Below are positions 56,811-64,000 of a stretch of DNA of 64,000 bases, piece after piece. The DNA is taken from contig NZ_JAJSLX010000002.1 of assembly GCF_021290925.1 (NCBI RefSeq), forward strand, positions 186,001 to 250,000, written 5' to 3'. A model generated the notes under the pieces. It saw nothing but the letters and a program-made list of their open reading frames with translations, made no database searches and was not told where the DNA came from. How positions within the stretch are numbered: the first letter of the stretch is position 1; each line of letters opens with the position of its first letter. Both the position numbers and the translations under genes were made by a program. This stretch comes from Sessilibacter corallicola (GTDB taxonomy: Bacteria > Pseudomonadota > Gammaproteobacteria > Pseudomonadales > Cellvibrionaceae).

Positions 56811-56847
56811 ACCTCTACTCCCTCATTCTGTTGGGAGAGGTGTTTTC
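56811..56847 (+). terminator. Terminator of the LysR gene
   Basis: ACCTCT-A-CTCCC (56811-56822) and GGGAGAGGT (56833-56841) with a loop and a bulge, then TTTTCC. Confidence 0.5.
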
Positions 56848-57585
56848 CTTCCTTCTTTCCTTTTCCAACTATCGGTATTTTCTTAATTATCTTTTGATGA
56901 TTTTACGAGCTAGTCTGTCTTCTATAGACAGGGTTTTATCTTCTCCAAACATTAGCAAAATACCCGCTGTTTTTTTATGTTGTTTCGGTGAGCTGTGTCA
57001 AAGTATGAAAAATTATTTTCGTGTTTTGCCAGTACCTACTTTTCCTAATATTCCTGTTTGAGTTCCTAAATAGATATTTAATTTATTTGTTATCAATATA
57101 AAAATAAAATCAATTACATCTCATTACAGATAAAAGCTCTTACAGTGTGCATAATCCGTTTTTTTATTCCTTTTATAGTGCGTTTTTCGTAATTTTAATT
57201 TAGATTAAAGTTGACGCTGTTGTTTTCTATTGTTATTTTAATTTTAATAAAGCGGTAATAAATCACCAAGTTCTACGCTAGCAAGACAGATTTTTTATAC
57301 TTTTGATAAATTTGTGACCGTATTGGTGTTGTTTTTACCGATTTTTTATATGAATGTTATATAAATCAAAAATTATTTGTGAAGATTAAATAATTTATTT
57401 TCTAATTTTATTAGCCTCTCTTAATCCTTCCTTTTGCGTGTTCTTAAAATTAAAACTTAGAGTTCCTTTATTGGGGGTTACCCAAGCTTAAGACTTTCGT
57501 ATATCTTTTTTGCTCAGTTGGATTCCGAAATTAATCCATTCTGAAGAAAATAAATTTGTCTTTATCAAAAGGGTTAGGAGGAACA
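56848..57585. other. Very AT-rich intergenic region upstream of the secreted-protein cassette
   Basis: No supported gene (a 76-codon plus-strand frame at 56831-57061 is a non-coding shadow). The promoter for the cassette is expected here. AGGAGG at 57576-57581 is the ribosome site of the first gene. Confidence 0.5.
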
Positions 57586-58548
57586 ATGAAATTAGCCAAA
57601 GCTGGTTTAGTGGCTCTCACCGTGGCGGTATCTTCTGTTTCATTCGCGGCGAAAAAAGTACAGGTTTTTCCTGGTTACATTTCTCACGGAATTAACGTTT
57701 ATAACGGTGAATTAATTGCGGATTATTCTTCGACTTCTCCAGGCGTAGAATGGTTGTTTGAAGCACCTCGTGAAATTGGTGTATTTATTGAAGGGGCTCC
57801 AGAAGGAACTGACGGTGGTGTGATTACTGCAGAGACTGATCGTTCTTTGCCAGTTGCAACTACTCGTGATTTTCTTGATTTCTTCAACCCAGGTGGTGAA
57901 ATCGATCTATCATTATTAAATGTACCTCTTGATCAAATCGGTAGTAACTTCTTTGGTTTTACTGCGGTAGATGATCGAATTATTCCACCGTCGTTCGACA
58001 CTGTCGAAGAAGATCCAGAAGTTTATCGTTCAGCGGGTGTTAATGCAGCACCAACTGTTGGTGATTGGGAAAAAGCGCGCGGCGTTATGACAGCAGTTGT
58101 ACATAAAGACGGTACCTCTACTGTACGAATTACTTTGCGTGATGCGTTCCCTAACGCGGTATTCACTTTATGGGACATCGGTTCAAGCCGTCCTCTATCT
58201 GATACCGAAGAAGGTTACGCAGTTCCTTTAGGTGGTATTCCAAACGTCGTGCGTACGGATGCTAACGGTTGTGTATTCCGTGAAGTTGAGCTTCCTTACG
58301 ATATTACCCGTGCTTGTGAATTAGGTGCTGGATCGTGTACGAGTTATGTTGCCGGTTTCTATCACTGGGACGGACAAGCCTACGGTGCGTCTCCTGCAGC
58401 TACGTTTGCGAACGCTCCTGGCGGTGTTTACGCGGGTAACCAAATGGTATGGCCTGTAAATGGTGAATTATTACAAGAGCCTGCTACAAGATTTGGTAAG
58501 CCGATCCACGGTTGTCGCACTCCACGACGCAGCTTTTTCAAATACTAA
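57586..58548 (+). CDS. Secreted protein of unrecognised family, paralogue 1
   Basis: A 320-aa protein from the ATG at 57586, behind a perfect AGGAGG (a TTG at 57556 in frame has no site). Signal peptide with cleavage near SFA|AK, so exported. I do not recognise a named domain. Shared with paralogues at 62325 and 63862: GYISHGINVYNGELIADYS-like start (key HGxNxYNG), an ExGVFIEGA strand, DFLDFFNP, GSTSTVRITLRDAFPxAVFTLWD (key STVRxTxRxxFP), VPLGGIPN, RACE, SCxxxxAGFYHWDGQ.YGA and a C-terminal LQEPAT.F..P.IHGC followed by a basic tail ending FFKY. Four cysteines suggest disulfides. Opens the cassette; a hairpin follows before the next gene. Confidence 0.85.
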   Translation: MKLAKAGLVALTVAVSSVSFAAKKVQVFPGYISHGINVYNGELIADYSSTSPGVEWLFEAPREIGVFIEGAPEGTDGGVITAETDRSLPVATTRDFLDFFNPGGEIDLSLLNVPLDQIGSNFFGFTAVDDRIIPPSFDTVEEDPEVYRSAGVNAAPTVGDWEKARGVMTAVVHKDGTSTVRITLRDAFPNAVFTLWDIGSSRPLSDTEEGYAVPLGGIPNVVRTDANGCVFREVELPYDITRACELGAGSCTSYVAGFYHWDGQAYGASPAATFANAPGGVYAGNQMVWPVNGELLQEPATRFGKPIHGCRTPRRSFFKY

Positions 58549-58564
58549 GTTATTTGTCTAATAA

Positions 58565-58596
58565 ACGCTGCAAACGAGAAACCGTTTGCAGTGTTT
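58565..58596 (+). terminator. 12-bp stem-loop between secreted protein 1 and the biosynthetic genes
   Basis: ACGCTGCAAACG (58565-58576) and CGTTTGCAGTGT (58583-58594), loop AGAAAC, followed by only TTT. Weak terminator or processing site that could lower expression of the downstream genes. Confidence 0.5.
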
Positions 58597-58635
58597 GAAA
58601 TTGATTAACTGTTCGAAGTTCATTTAGGAATTTTT

Positions 58636-58926
58636 ATGGCTAAAAAATTATTGGTTCTTTCAAATCCAAACCCAGAGGGTAAATCAGCTGCTGAAGAATA
58701 TGGTGCAGGTGTAAAAGCGCTGTTAGCAAAATTCGGTGGCAGTATTGCTTCTCGTTCTGTTGTCAGCGAAACCGTAGTCGGTGATTTTTCTGCAGCAGTT
58801 GTCATGGTGGTTGAATTTGAATCTGAGCAAGGGCTAAAAGATTTTGTGTTTGGCGAAGAATATGCCGCCCTAGTTCCTTTAAGAGACCAAGCCTTTAGTC
58901 AAATGACGTTGCTGTTAGCAGATTGA
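58636..58926 (+). CDS. DUF1330-like dimeric alpha/beta-barrel protein
   Basis: A 96-aa protein. Patterns KKLLVLSNPNPEGKSAAEEYGAGVKALLAKFGGSIASR (keys EEYGAGVKALLAKFGG) and VVMVVEFESEQGLKDFVFGEEYAALVPLRDQAF (keys VVEFES and EEYAALVPLR) match the DUF1330 ferredoxin-like fold, whose members act as small oxygenase-, isomerase- or cyclase-like barrels. No signal peptide, so cytosolic. First of five closely spaced biosynthesis-type genes, 58 bp before the hotdog gene. The reaction is unknown. Confidence 0.75.
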   Translation: MAKKLLVLSNPNPEGKSAAEEYGAGVKALLAKFGGSIASRSVVSETVVGDFSAAVVMVVEFESEQGLKDFVFGEEYAALVPLRDQAFSQMTLLLAD

Positions 58927-58984
58927 GTTTTTAACAGATTAAATAGATTTTCTATAATCCTTTATTCTTATGTGAGGTTAATCA

Positions 58985-59545
58985 ATGAATGAAGAAATGA
59001 GTTTTGACCATATCATCAGTGAATTAAGTGGTCATGGTGACGGTATGATTGGTCACACTGAGTGTAAGAAATACCTTCGTCACTCACATCCGGCTTTAGG
59101 GGTAGATTGGATCGCTGATCACGATTTTGAAAAAGGTTGGGTACACGCAGTGCGTGGTATTTCAATTTCAGATCCAGTATTTGCCGGTCATTTCTTTGAT
59201 GCAGCAATGTATCCTGGTACGAATTTAACGCAAGACATTAACCAAATTGCCACGTTAATGTTTACCGCAATGACTGGCCCTTTAAACGGTGATTTCACTG
59301 CTTTTAAAGAAATTAAAGCCAACTACGGCCACCCAATTCCTCCAGGTTGTGTATTAGATTTCGCGGTTTGGGCACTCGATAAAGGCGAAGGCAAAAATAT
59401 GCGAGTGAAAATGGAAGGTCGAGTGCGTGACTTTAAACATTACGACCAACCGAACAAATACGGTTTAACTTTTAAACCTTGTATTGAAGTTGAATCAATT
59501 ATTTTACGTGCAAATCCAAAGGTTTACGACGGAATTTGGATTTAA
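58985..59545 (+). CDS. FabA/FabZ-like hotdog protein with altered catalytic acid
   Basis: A 186-aa single hotdog domain. The hallmark FAGHF (H69) and YPG (78-79) of beta-hydroxyacyl-ACP dehydratases are kept in VFAGHFFDAAMYPGTNLTQDINQ (keys GHF and YPGTN). The catalytic Asp/Glu lies 14 residues after the His in FabA/FabZ; here that position is Q83, and an Asp (D84) is one residue later. So it may dehydrate poorly or catalyse a different acyl-ACP step, or be a structural homologue. It precedes the NTF2-like, ligase and ACP genes, so an ACP-bound substrate is likely. Ribosome site GAGG. Confidence 0.78.
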   Translation: MNEEMSFDHIISELSGHGDGMIGHTECKKYLRHSHPALGVDWIADHDFEKGWVHAVRGISISDPVFAGHFFDAAMYPGTNLTQDINQIATLMFTAMTGPLNGDFTAFKEIKANYGHPIPPGCVLDFAVWALDKGEGKNMRVKMEGRVRDFKHYDQPNKYGLTFKPCIEVESIILRANPKVYDGIWI

Positions 59546-59582
59546 TTAATCTCTACAGTTTTCAATTAGGAATGATGTAAAT

Positions 59583-60134
59583 ATGAATGCAAACAACGCG
59601 CGGTTTTTACTAGAACAATACATGAACGGTAAAGATAATGTTAAACCTAATGTACTAGAGTCGGTGTTCACTAAACACGCGGATGTCGTATTTGATATCA
59701 AGCCTAATAATATTTATTTCCCTGACGTTTTAACCGGGGCAAAGAATATATCGACCGAAATGTTCGGCGAGTTTCATGACAAATTTAAAGACGTAAAAAG
59801 CTATTACGTAGATTCCGATGTGGAGTCTTTGCTGGATAAAAAAGCAATTAAACAACAGCGATGGCTGGTGACCATGACCGAGCGAGAAACGTCAAATACT
59901 CGAATTGGTGCCGGCTATTACAGTTGGTATTTTATGGAAGAAGGTACTGACATAAAAGTAGGACGATTAGAAATTACAATTCTTGAAATGGTGTCGTTCG
60001 CGGCTGAAGAAGATAATTGGTTGACGAATTTACAGTCCAATCTTCTCGATTATCCTTGGGTTAGTTCCTGCGATCCATTCAAAACATTTGAGCGATATTC
60101 CGAATTAGAAACTATTGATCGCTTCATCAAGTAA
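59583..60134 (+). CDS. NTF2/SnoaL-like domain protein
   Basis: A 183-aa cytosolic protein. YMNGKDNVKPNVLESVFTKHADVVFDIKP, then FPDVLTGAKNI, FHDKFKDVKSYYVDS and RIGAGYYSWYFMEEG form the helix-strand pattern of the NTF2-like (SnoaL/polyketide cyclase, SCD) superfamily. Keys are FTKHADVVFDI, LTGAKNI and GYYSWYF. These folds often do cyclisation, isomerisation or dehydration. Gap of 37 bp from the hotdog gene and 55 bp to the ligase start. Function is inferred only from fold and context. Confidence 0.65.
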   Translation: MNANNARFLLEQYMNGKDNVKPNVLESVFTKHADVVFDIKPNNIYFPDVLTGAKNISTEMFGEFHDKFKDVKSYYVDSDVESLLDKKAIKQQRWLVTMTERETSNTRIGAGYYSWYFMEEGTDIKVGRLEITILEMVSFAAEEDNWLTNLQSNLLDYPWVSSCDPFKTFERYSELETIDRFIK

Positions 60135-60189
60135 CAAGCTTTATGGGACTTCTGATTTCAATACCAAATTCCTAGGTGAGGCCTTTTCT

Positions 60190-61638
60190 ATGACAATTCA
60201 AGCATTTTTGGATGCTGTCAGTAACGTAAAAAATGTAGTACTAGCAGATGCAAAATCGGAAGTAACGGGTGAAGAGTTCGTTCAACAGGTTATTCGTGGA
60301 AGTGAAGAAATCACCAATTCTGGTTTAAAAGCTGGCACATCTTGTTTGGTAAGACTGAGCAATAATGTTGCTAGTGTGGTACTACTTTTTTCTGTATTGA
60401 GAGCAGGTGGTGTTGTTTTTGTGGGTAATCCCCACGACCCAATTGCAAAAACAACCGGTATTATAAAAAAATTCGGTATTGGTGCCTTCTACGGTGATAA
60501 GCCATCAGTACTTGCTATTCGTGCAAATTTAGACAGCGATTGTGACGTAGCCAAACTGTTTGGCGGAAAAATCTTGGGTGCTTACGATGACGCTAATAGT
60601 CGTCCTTTATCTTCTCAAGATGAGCGTATGAATCGAGTTAATATTGCTGTATTCAGCTCTGGCTCAACCGGAGATCCGAAGGCAATTCTACACAACACTG
60701 ATTCTATTTTTGCCAACGCTAAAAAACACGCTGACGAAGTGGGTTTGAAACCTACCGATGTAGTTGCAGGATTTTTACCTATTTATTACAGCTACGGTTT
60801 AGTGGCTAATTTAATGGGCAGCTTGGCGGCCGGTGCAAAATTCGTGTTTCTCGGAAACTCCTCTGGTTTATCGCAAGAATGGGCAAGAGAGCAAGAGATA
60901 TCAGTTCTTTCTTTAACGCCTTGGTTTGCGATGCAATTGGATATCGATGTTCCCTCATTGCGCGTTATGACCTTTGGCGGCGATGCTATGTTTTCGCACA
61001 TTGCTAAGGAACTGCAAAAACGTTTTCCTAAGTGCGAACTCTACAGCACTTATGGTTTGACTGAAGCAGGCCCTCGCGTGGCGACCTGGCGTTTCGACGG
61101 TAAGACTATTCCTGATTCAGAGATTGTTCCATTGGGCAAGCCACTGGAAGGTGTAGAGTTATTGCTCGAAGAGCCGCAGTCCGACAGTCATTACGGTGAA
61201 TTATTGGTTAAAACCGATACTCGTATGTTGGGTTATTACTACGGCATCGAAGCGGGTTTTACCATGCCAGATTGGCCGGAAAACATCGTTCGTACGGAAG
61301 ATTTATTCCGTGAAGTTGGCGGTGATTTGTTCTTCGTTTCTCGTGCTAAAGAAATGATTGTGCAAAACGGCGAAAAAATATTCCCGTCTTCTGTTGAATC
61401 TGTGTTGCGAAGAATTAACGGTGTTGTCGACGCTAATGTCTGCGGCGTTCATTGCGAAACCCGTGGTCAAATTGCAAAAGCGTTTATCAAAGCCAATATC
61501 GAAATTGACGTGACAGATGTTCGTCGTGCGCTGCTTGATAAGTTGCCGCAATCGGCCATTCCATCTGAATACGTGTTTGTTGACGAAATACCAAGAACAG
61601 CGACTGGTAAGAAAAGTTCAGCTGCGGTTTATCAATAA
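60190..61638 (+). CDS. AMP-dependent acyl/aryl-acid ligase (ANL superfamily)
   Basis: A 482-aa adenylating enzyme from the ATG at 60190, with AGGTGAGG 8 nt before it (60115 in frame would overlap the previous gene without a site). Motifs: FSSGSTGDPKAILH (A3), FLPIYYSYGL, SLTPWFA, YSTYGLTEAGPRVA (A5), TEDLF in place of TGD, SRAKEMIVQNGEKIFPSSVE (A8) and the catalytic lysine in RTATGKKSSA (A10). It activates a carboxylic acid as its adenylate and most likely loads it on the ACP encoded 22 bp downstream. Specificity cannot be read. The nearest relatives by layout are fatty-acyl or aromatic acid ligases. Confidence 0.88.
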   Translation: MTIQAFLDAVSNVKNVVLADAKSEVTGEEFVQQVIRGSEEITNSGLKAGTSCLVRLSNNVASVVLLFSVLRAGGVVFVGNPHDPIAKTTGIIKKFGIGAFYGDKPSVLAIRANLDSDCDVAKLFGGKILGAYDDANSRPLSSQDERMNRVNIAVFSSGSTGDPKAILHNTDSIFANAKKHADEVGLKPTDVVAGFLPIYYSYGLVANLMGSLAAGAKFVFLGNSSGLSQEWAREQEISVLSLTPWFAMQLDIDVPSLRVMTFGGDAMFSHIAKELQKRFPKCELYSTYGLTEAGPRVATWRFDGKTIPDSEIVPLGKPLEGVELLLEEPQSDSHYGELLVKTDTRMLGYYYGIEAGFTMPDWPENIVRTEDLFREVGGDLFFVSRAKEMIVQNGEKIFPSSVESVLRRINGVVDANVCGVHCETRGQIAKAFIKANIEIDVTDVRRALLDKLPQSAIPSEYVFVDEIPRTATGKKSSAAVYQ

Positions 61639-61659
61639 CGATAGGTAAGGTTATATATT

Positions 61660-61917
61660 ATGTCTGATGAAAAAGAAGTAATCGAAAAAGAAGTTCGCGA
61701 CGCATTAAAAAATCAATTAATGATCTCTCACATTGATTTTGTTGATTTAGACGATGAGCTAAACCTAGAAAGCCTTACACAAACCGAGTTGCGCGTTTAT
61801 CTTGAAGGTCAATACGGTTTGAAAATTGATCCTGAATCAATGCCGCCGGCTGTTATGATGACGTTAGAAAGTTTGGTTAATCACATAGTAGAAAATAAAA
61901 CAAAATTAGCCAGCTAA
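61660..61917 (+). CDS. Acyl carrier protein, dedicated
   Basis: An 85-aa, acidic, all-helical carrier. The phosphopantetheine serine is S38 in LNLESLTQTELRVYLEGQYGL, i.e. ESL in place of DSL, otherwise the ACP pattern of helix II. It lies 22 bp after the ligase and ends the five-gene run; a terminator follows at 61985. Not the housekeeping acpP (no acpP-type neighbours such as fabF or fabD). A phosphopantetheinyl transferase must act from elsewhere. Confidence 0.9.
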   Translation: MSDEKEVIEKEVRDALKNQLMISHIDFVDLDDELNLESLTQTELRVYLEGQYGLKIDPESMPPAVMMTLESLVNHIVENKTKLAS

Positions 61918-61984
61918 ATTATTCGTGAACTGATGTAACGCTTCGCATTAATTTAATTATCGTTGTCCATTTCCTTCCTTTGCT

Positions 61985-62008
61985 AGCAGGGTTTACCCTG
62001 CTTTTTTT
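61985..62008 (+). terminator. Rho-independent terminator after the acyl carrier protein gene
   Basis: AGCAGGG (61985-61991), loop TTTA, CCCTGCT (61996-62002), then six T. It closes the cassette. Confidence 0.82.
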
Positions 62009-62324
62009 ATGCCTGTCGATTTTATTGTACTTGAGTGTCTGAAAGAAATAGACATGCAAATATACAATACTAGCATTTTCAATTCATTTTTTTTGTGGGT
62101 TTTATTTAAACAAATTGTTTTTAATTTCGGGGATATTGCTTATTTTTTCGCTGGTTTATTGTTGAGTGATTACTTGCTAAGGCGTGTTTGAGCGAATTTT
62201 AAATTATCTGGTTCTATTATTTTGTCGAAGAAATTATTAGTTTTAACAGCATTTATTAATTTTTGTAAGCAGGCCCTAGATAAGTAATTTATTCTAATTA
62301 ACAGGATCCAGCGGAATTATACTT
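62009..62324. other. AT-rich gap before secreted protein 2
   Basis: No supported gene; a 60-codon hydrophobic frame at 62009-62191 has no ribosome site. The promoter of the second paralogue is expected here, so it is probably transcribed apart from the cassette. Confidence 0.45.
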
Positions 62325-63281
62325 ATGAAACTTGGAAAAATATCCTTACTCTGTGTTGCAATTGCAGCAGCACCTTTTGTCAACGCGGACAGAACTCGAA
62401 TCATTGGCCATGTCGCTCACGGCGTAAATACCTATAACGGTGGCGTTATTGCCGACTTCTCAGAAGTTGCTCCTTTAGCGGGTATTTTGGCTGACCCTTC
62501 AATTGAAGTGGGTTATTTTATTGAAGGCGCGAGCGCATCGGGTGTTATTACACCTGAAACCAGTCGCAGTGAATTAATTGCGACTACAACAGATTTTATC
62601 GACTTTTTTAATCCGAATAATAATGTTGATCCTGCCTTAGTAAATCAGCCCATTGGTGCAATTGGCAGTAACGCATTTACCTTTAATTCAGTACTGGATC
62701 GCGCTGTTCCTGATTCTTTCCCTGAACAAGCGTTCGAACGCCCAGTACCTTACCGCGTCAATGACGCTAATGAATTTCCGACTGTTGCCGATTGGGAAAC
62801 AGCGAGCGGTTTAATGACGATTGATTCTCACGACGACGGCACCTCTACCGTTCGCGTGACGATTCGAAATGGTTTTCCTGAAGCTGTATATACTTTCTGG
62901 GATCTAGGTCAGTACGACCCTTTAACGGCTGATGAGTCGGTTTATGTTGTACCTTTAGGTGGTATTCCTAACGCGGCTATTTCCGATGAGAACGGCTGTG
63001 TTACTAAAGAATTCGATGTGGCTTATGATCTTGCCCGTGCTTGTGAAGTTGGCGCAACTTCTTGTAGTAACTTAATTGCTGGTTTCTACCACTGGGATGG
63101 CCAATTGTACGGTGCTGCACCGACTGGAAACTTTGCTGATGTACCGACCGGTATCGTTGGTAGTATTCATATGTTCTTTAATATCACTGGAACTAATTTA
63201 CAAGAACCTGCTACACAATTTAAACGTCCTCGCATTCACGGATGTTTTAATCCAAAACGTAAATTCTTTAAGAAATATTAA
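62325..63281 (+). CDS. Secreted protein of unrecognised family, paralogue 2
   Basis: A 318-aa exported protein, clearly alignable with paralogue 1 over its whole length: GHVAHGVNTYNGGVIADFS, VGYFIEGAS, TTDFIDFFNP, GTSTVRVTIRNGFPEAVYTFWD (key STVRVTIRNGFP), VPLGGIPNAAISDENGC, RACEVGATSC, AGFYHWDGQLYGAAP, LQEPATQFKRPRIHGC and a basic tail ending KFFKKY. Signal peptide cleavage near VNA|DR. Flanked by a terminator on each side, so monocistronic. Function unknown. Confidence 0.85.
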   Translation: MKLGKISLLCVAIAAAPFVNADRTRIIGHVAHGVNTYNGGVIADFSEVAPLAGILADPSIEVGYFIEGASASGVITPETSRSELIATTTDFIDFFNPNNNVDPALVNQPIGAIGSNAFTFNSVLDRAVPDSFPEQAFERPVPYRVNDANEFPTVADWETASGLMTIDSHDDGTSTVRVTIRNGFPEAVYTFWDLGQYDPLTADESVYVVPLGGIPNAAISDENGCVTKEFDVAYDLARACEVGATSCSNLIAGFYHWDGQLYGAAPTGNFADVPTGIVGSIHMFFNITGTNLQEPATQFKRPRIHGCFNPKRKFFKKY

Positions 63282-63300
63282 TGGCAAGGTTGTAAACACA

Positions 63301-63332
63301 AAAAAGGCCGTATTAAACAATACGGCCTTTTT
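63301..63332. terminator. Strong bidirectional terminator
   Basis: AAAAAGGCCGTATT (63301-63314), loop AAAC, AATACGGCCTTTTT (63319-63332). Serves paralogue 2 and the minus-strand tautomerase gene. Confidence 0.88.
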
Positions 63333-63370
63333 AATTAAATTGTAATAAAACGAATTTTTCTGTTTTTACG

Positions 63371-63568
63371 CTATTTATTGCGTTCAGATACTTGTATTCC
63401 GCCCACGCCCCAATCGTTTGCTTCGATCTCGCTAATTACCACGTGAGTAGACTCGGGTTTTTTATCTAGAACGTCTACTAAAACTTGTGTGAGCTTGCTA
63501 ATTAATTCGGCTTTTTTCTCATTGGTATTCGCGTCTGACTTAATTAGCTGTAAGTTGATGTATGGCAC
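63371..63568 (-). CDS. 4-oxalocrotonate tautomerase-family protein
   Basis: A 65-aa protein of the 4-OT superfamily. After removal of Met the catalytic proline is Pro1 (PYINLQLIKS), followed by KKAELISKLTQVLVDVL and a C-terminal HVVISEIEANDWGVGG with the strand and turn expected for small tautomerases. Enol-keto tautomerase or related activity; the substrate is unknown. It lies between two secreted-protein paralogues in reverse orientation, so a link to the cassette is only positional. Confidence 0.85.
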   Translation of the reverse strand: MPYINLQLIKSDANTNEKKAELISKLTQVLVDVLDKKPESTHVVISEIEANDWGVGGIQVSERNK

Positions 63569-63861
63569 TGAATGTACTCCACGTATAGTTGAGGGCTACT
63601 TAAATTTTAACATGCCCGAATTTTTAGATGAGGTTAGAAATTTAAAACACACAGTTAATGTTTTTGGTATTTTTAATGTCCAACAATTTCACTATCTTAA
63701 TTGCACATGTTGGATTGAGTTTAAATCGTAATTTTAAAGATTAATTTCTTTACGCGATTAATAAAATTATCTGCTTAATTTTATCTAAAACTCACGCGGT
63801 TATCTAACAAATTTAGCTTTTAAATTTATTTACAGCGGTTAAATCGGTGAAAGGTGCTTAG

Positions 63862-64000
63862 ATGAAACTGAATAAAACAGCCTGCGCGGTATTGGGTTTG
63901 TTTGCGTCATCAATGGTTGATGCAGGCATTACAAAAATTGAAGGTCACGTTGCTCACGGTGTGAATTTCTACAACGGTAGTCCGATTGGTGATTACAGTA
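63862..64000 (+). CDS. Secreted protein of unrecognised family, paralogue 3 (3' partial)
   Basis: Only the first 46 codons are in the window. Signal peptide (LGLFASSMVDA|GI) followed by KIEGHVAHGVNFYNGSPIGDYS, which repeats the GHVAHGVN.YNG start of paralogue 2. A third tandem member of the family. The preceding 290 bp (63569-63861) carry no gene. Confidence 0.85.
   Translation, partial: MKLNKTACAVLGLFASSMVDAGITKIEGHVAHGVNFYNGSPIGDYS

Noticed and set aside
56831-57061. 76-codon plus-strand frame after the LysR gene
   Set aside because: It overlaps the LysR terminator hairpin and has no ribosome site or recognisable protein pattern.
57586-58548. Spondin-domain (or other named adhesin) assignment for the secreted paralogues
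   Set aside because: No motif I can name matches with confidence; the family is left unassigned.
62009-62191. 60-codon hydrophobic small protein
   Set aside because: It begins next to the terminator T-run, has no ribosome site and lies in AT-rich DNA.

Overview
The window looks like a chromosome segment of a marine, sodium-adapted gammaproteobacterium. The grounds are a PomA/PomB-type (Na+-driven) flagellar stator beside xseB-ispA-dxs, several Na+-coupled transporters (AGCS, DAACS, NhaC families), the arginine succinyltransferase (AST) pathway, a monomeric NADP isocitrate dehydrogenase and TonB-receptor sequence. Intergenic DNA is visibly AT-rich and coding DNA moderately so. I do not assign a genus. 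No rRNA, tRNA, CRISPR array or intact insertion sequence was recognised.

Layout. 1-2.6 kb: 5'-truncated XPD/DinG-type helicase, then mtnP on the opposite strand. 3.4-9.4 kb: a complete-looking arsenosugar cluster (arsS, a TVP38/TMEM64-flavoprotein oxidoreductase fusion, two arsenosugar-type glycosyltransferases, arsM). 9.5-11.2 kb: a DmmA-like protein and a heme-dependent oxidative N-demethylase (DUF3445). 11.2-14.1 kb: two Na+ amino-acid symporters with a 265-bp nested inverted-repeat element just upstream. 14.7-17.9 kb: small secreted protein and icd. 18.1-24.4 kb: two 2OG-Fe(II) oxygenase-type genes and an in-frame chimera of a subtilisin-like protease N-half and a TonB-receptor C-half, with a stand-alone I9-like inhibitor/propeptide protein. 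25.5-32.7 kb: cupin, NDK-like protein, dxs-ispA-xseB, pomAB and a PilZ protein. 33.4-36.1 kb: HNH nuclease, TatD-like hydrolase, SufE/CsdE-like protein and tcdA.

36.3-42.6 kb (minus strand): ECF sigma factor, membrane anti-sigma-like protein, secreted TPR-CHAT (caspase-like) protein, a small protein with a Gly-rich tail and a trypsin-like protease. This may be a sigma-controlled protease module. 43.2-45.9 kb: two exported amidohydrolases, one without its metal-binding HxH. 46.1-53.3 kb: Lrp/AsnC regulator divergent from astC-(M20 hydrolase)-astA-astD-astB; the M20 enzyme sits where astE would be expected. 53.6-56.8 kb: NhaC-type antiporter and a LysR regulator.

57.6-64.0 kb is the least familiar part. 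Three paralogous secreted proteins of a family I do not recognise (the third runs off the window) flank a compact cassette: DUF1330-like protein, FabA/FabZ-like hotdog protein with an altered active site, NTF2/SnoaL-like protein, AMP-dependent acyl/aryl ligase and a dedicated acyl carrier protein. A 4-oxalocrotonate-tautomerase-like gene lies between paralogues two and three. The cassette can load an acyl or aryl acid on a carrier and modify it. Its product, and any link to the secreted proteins, are unknown, and it is the best candidate here for an undescribed system.
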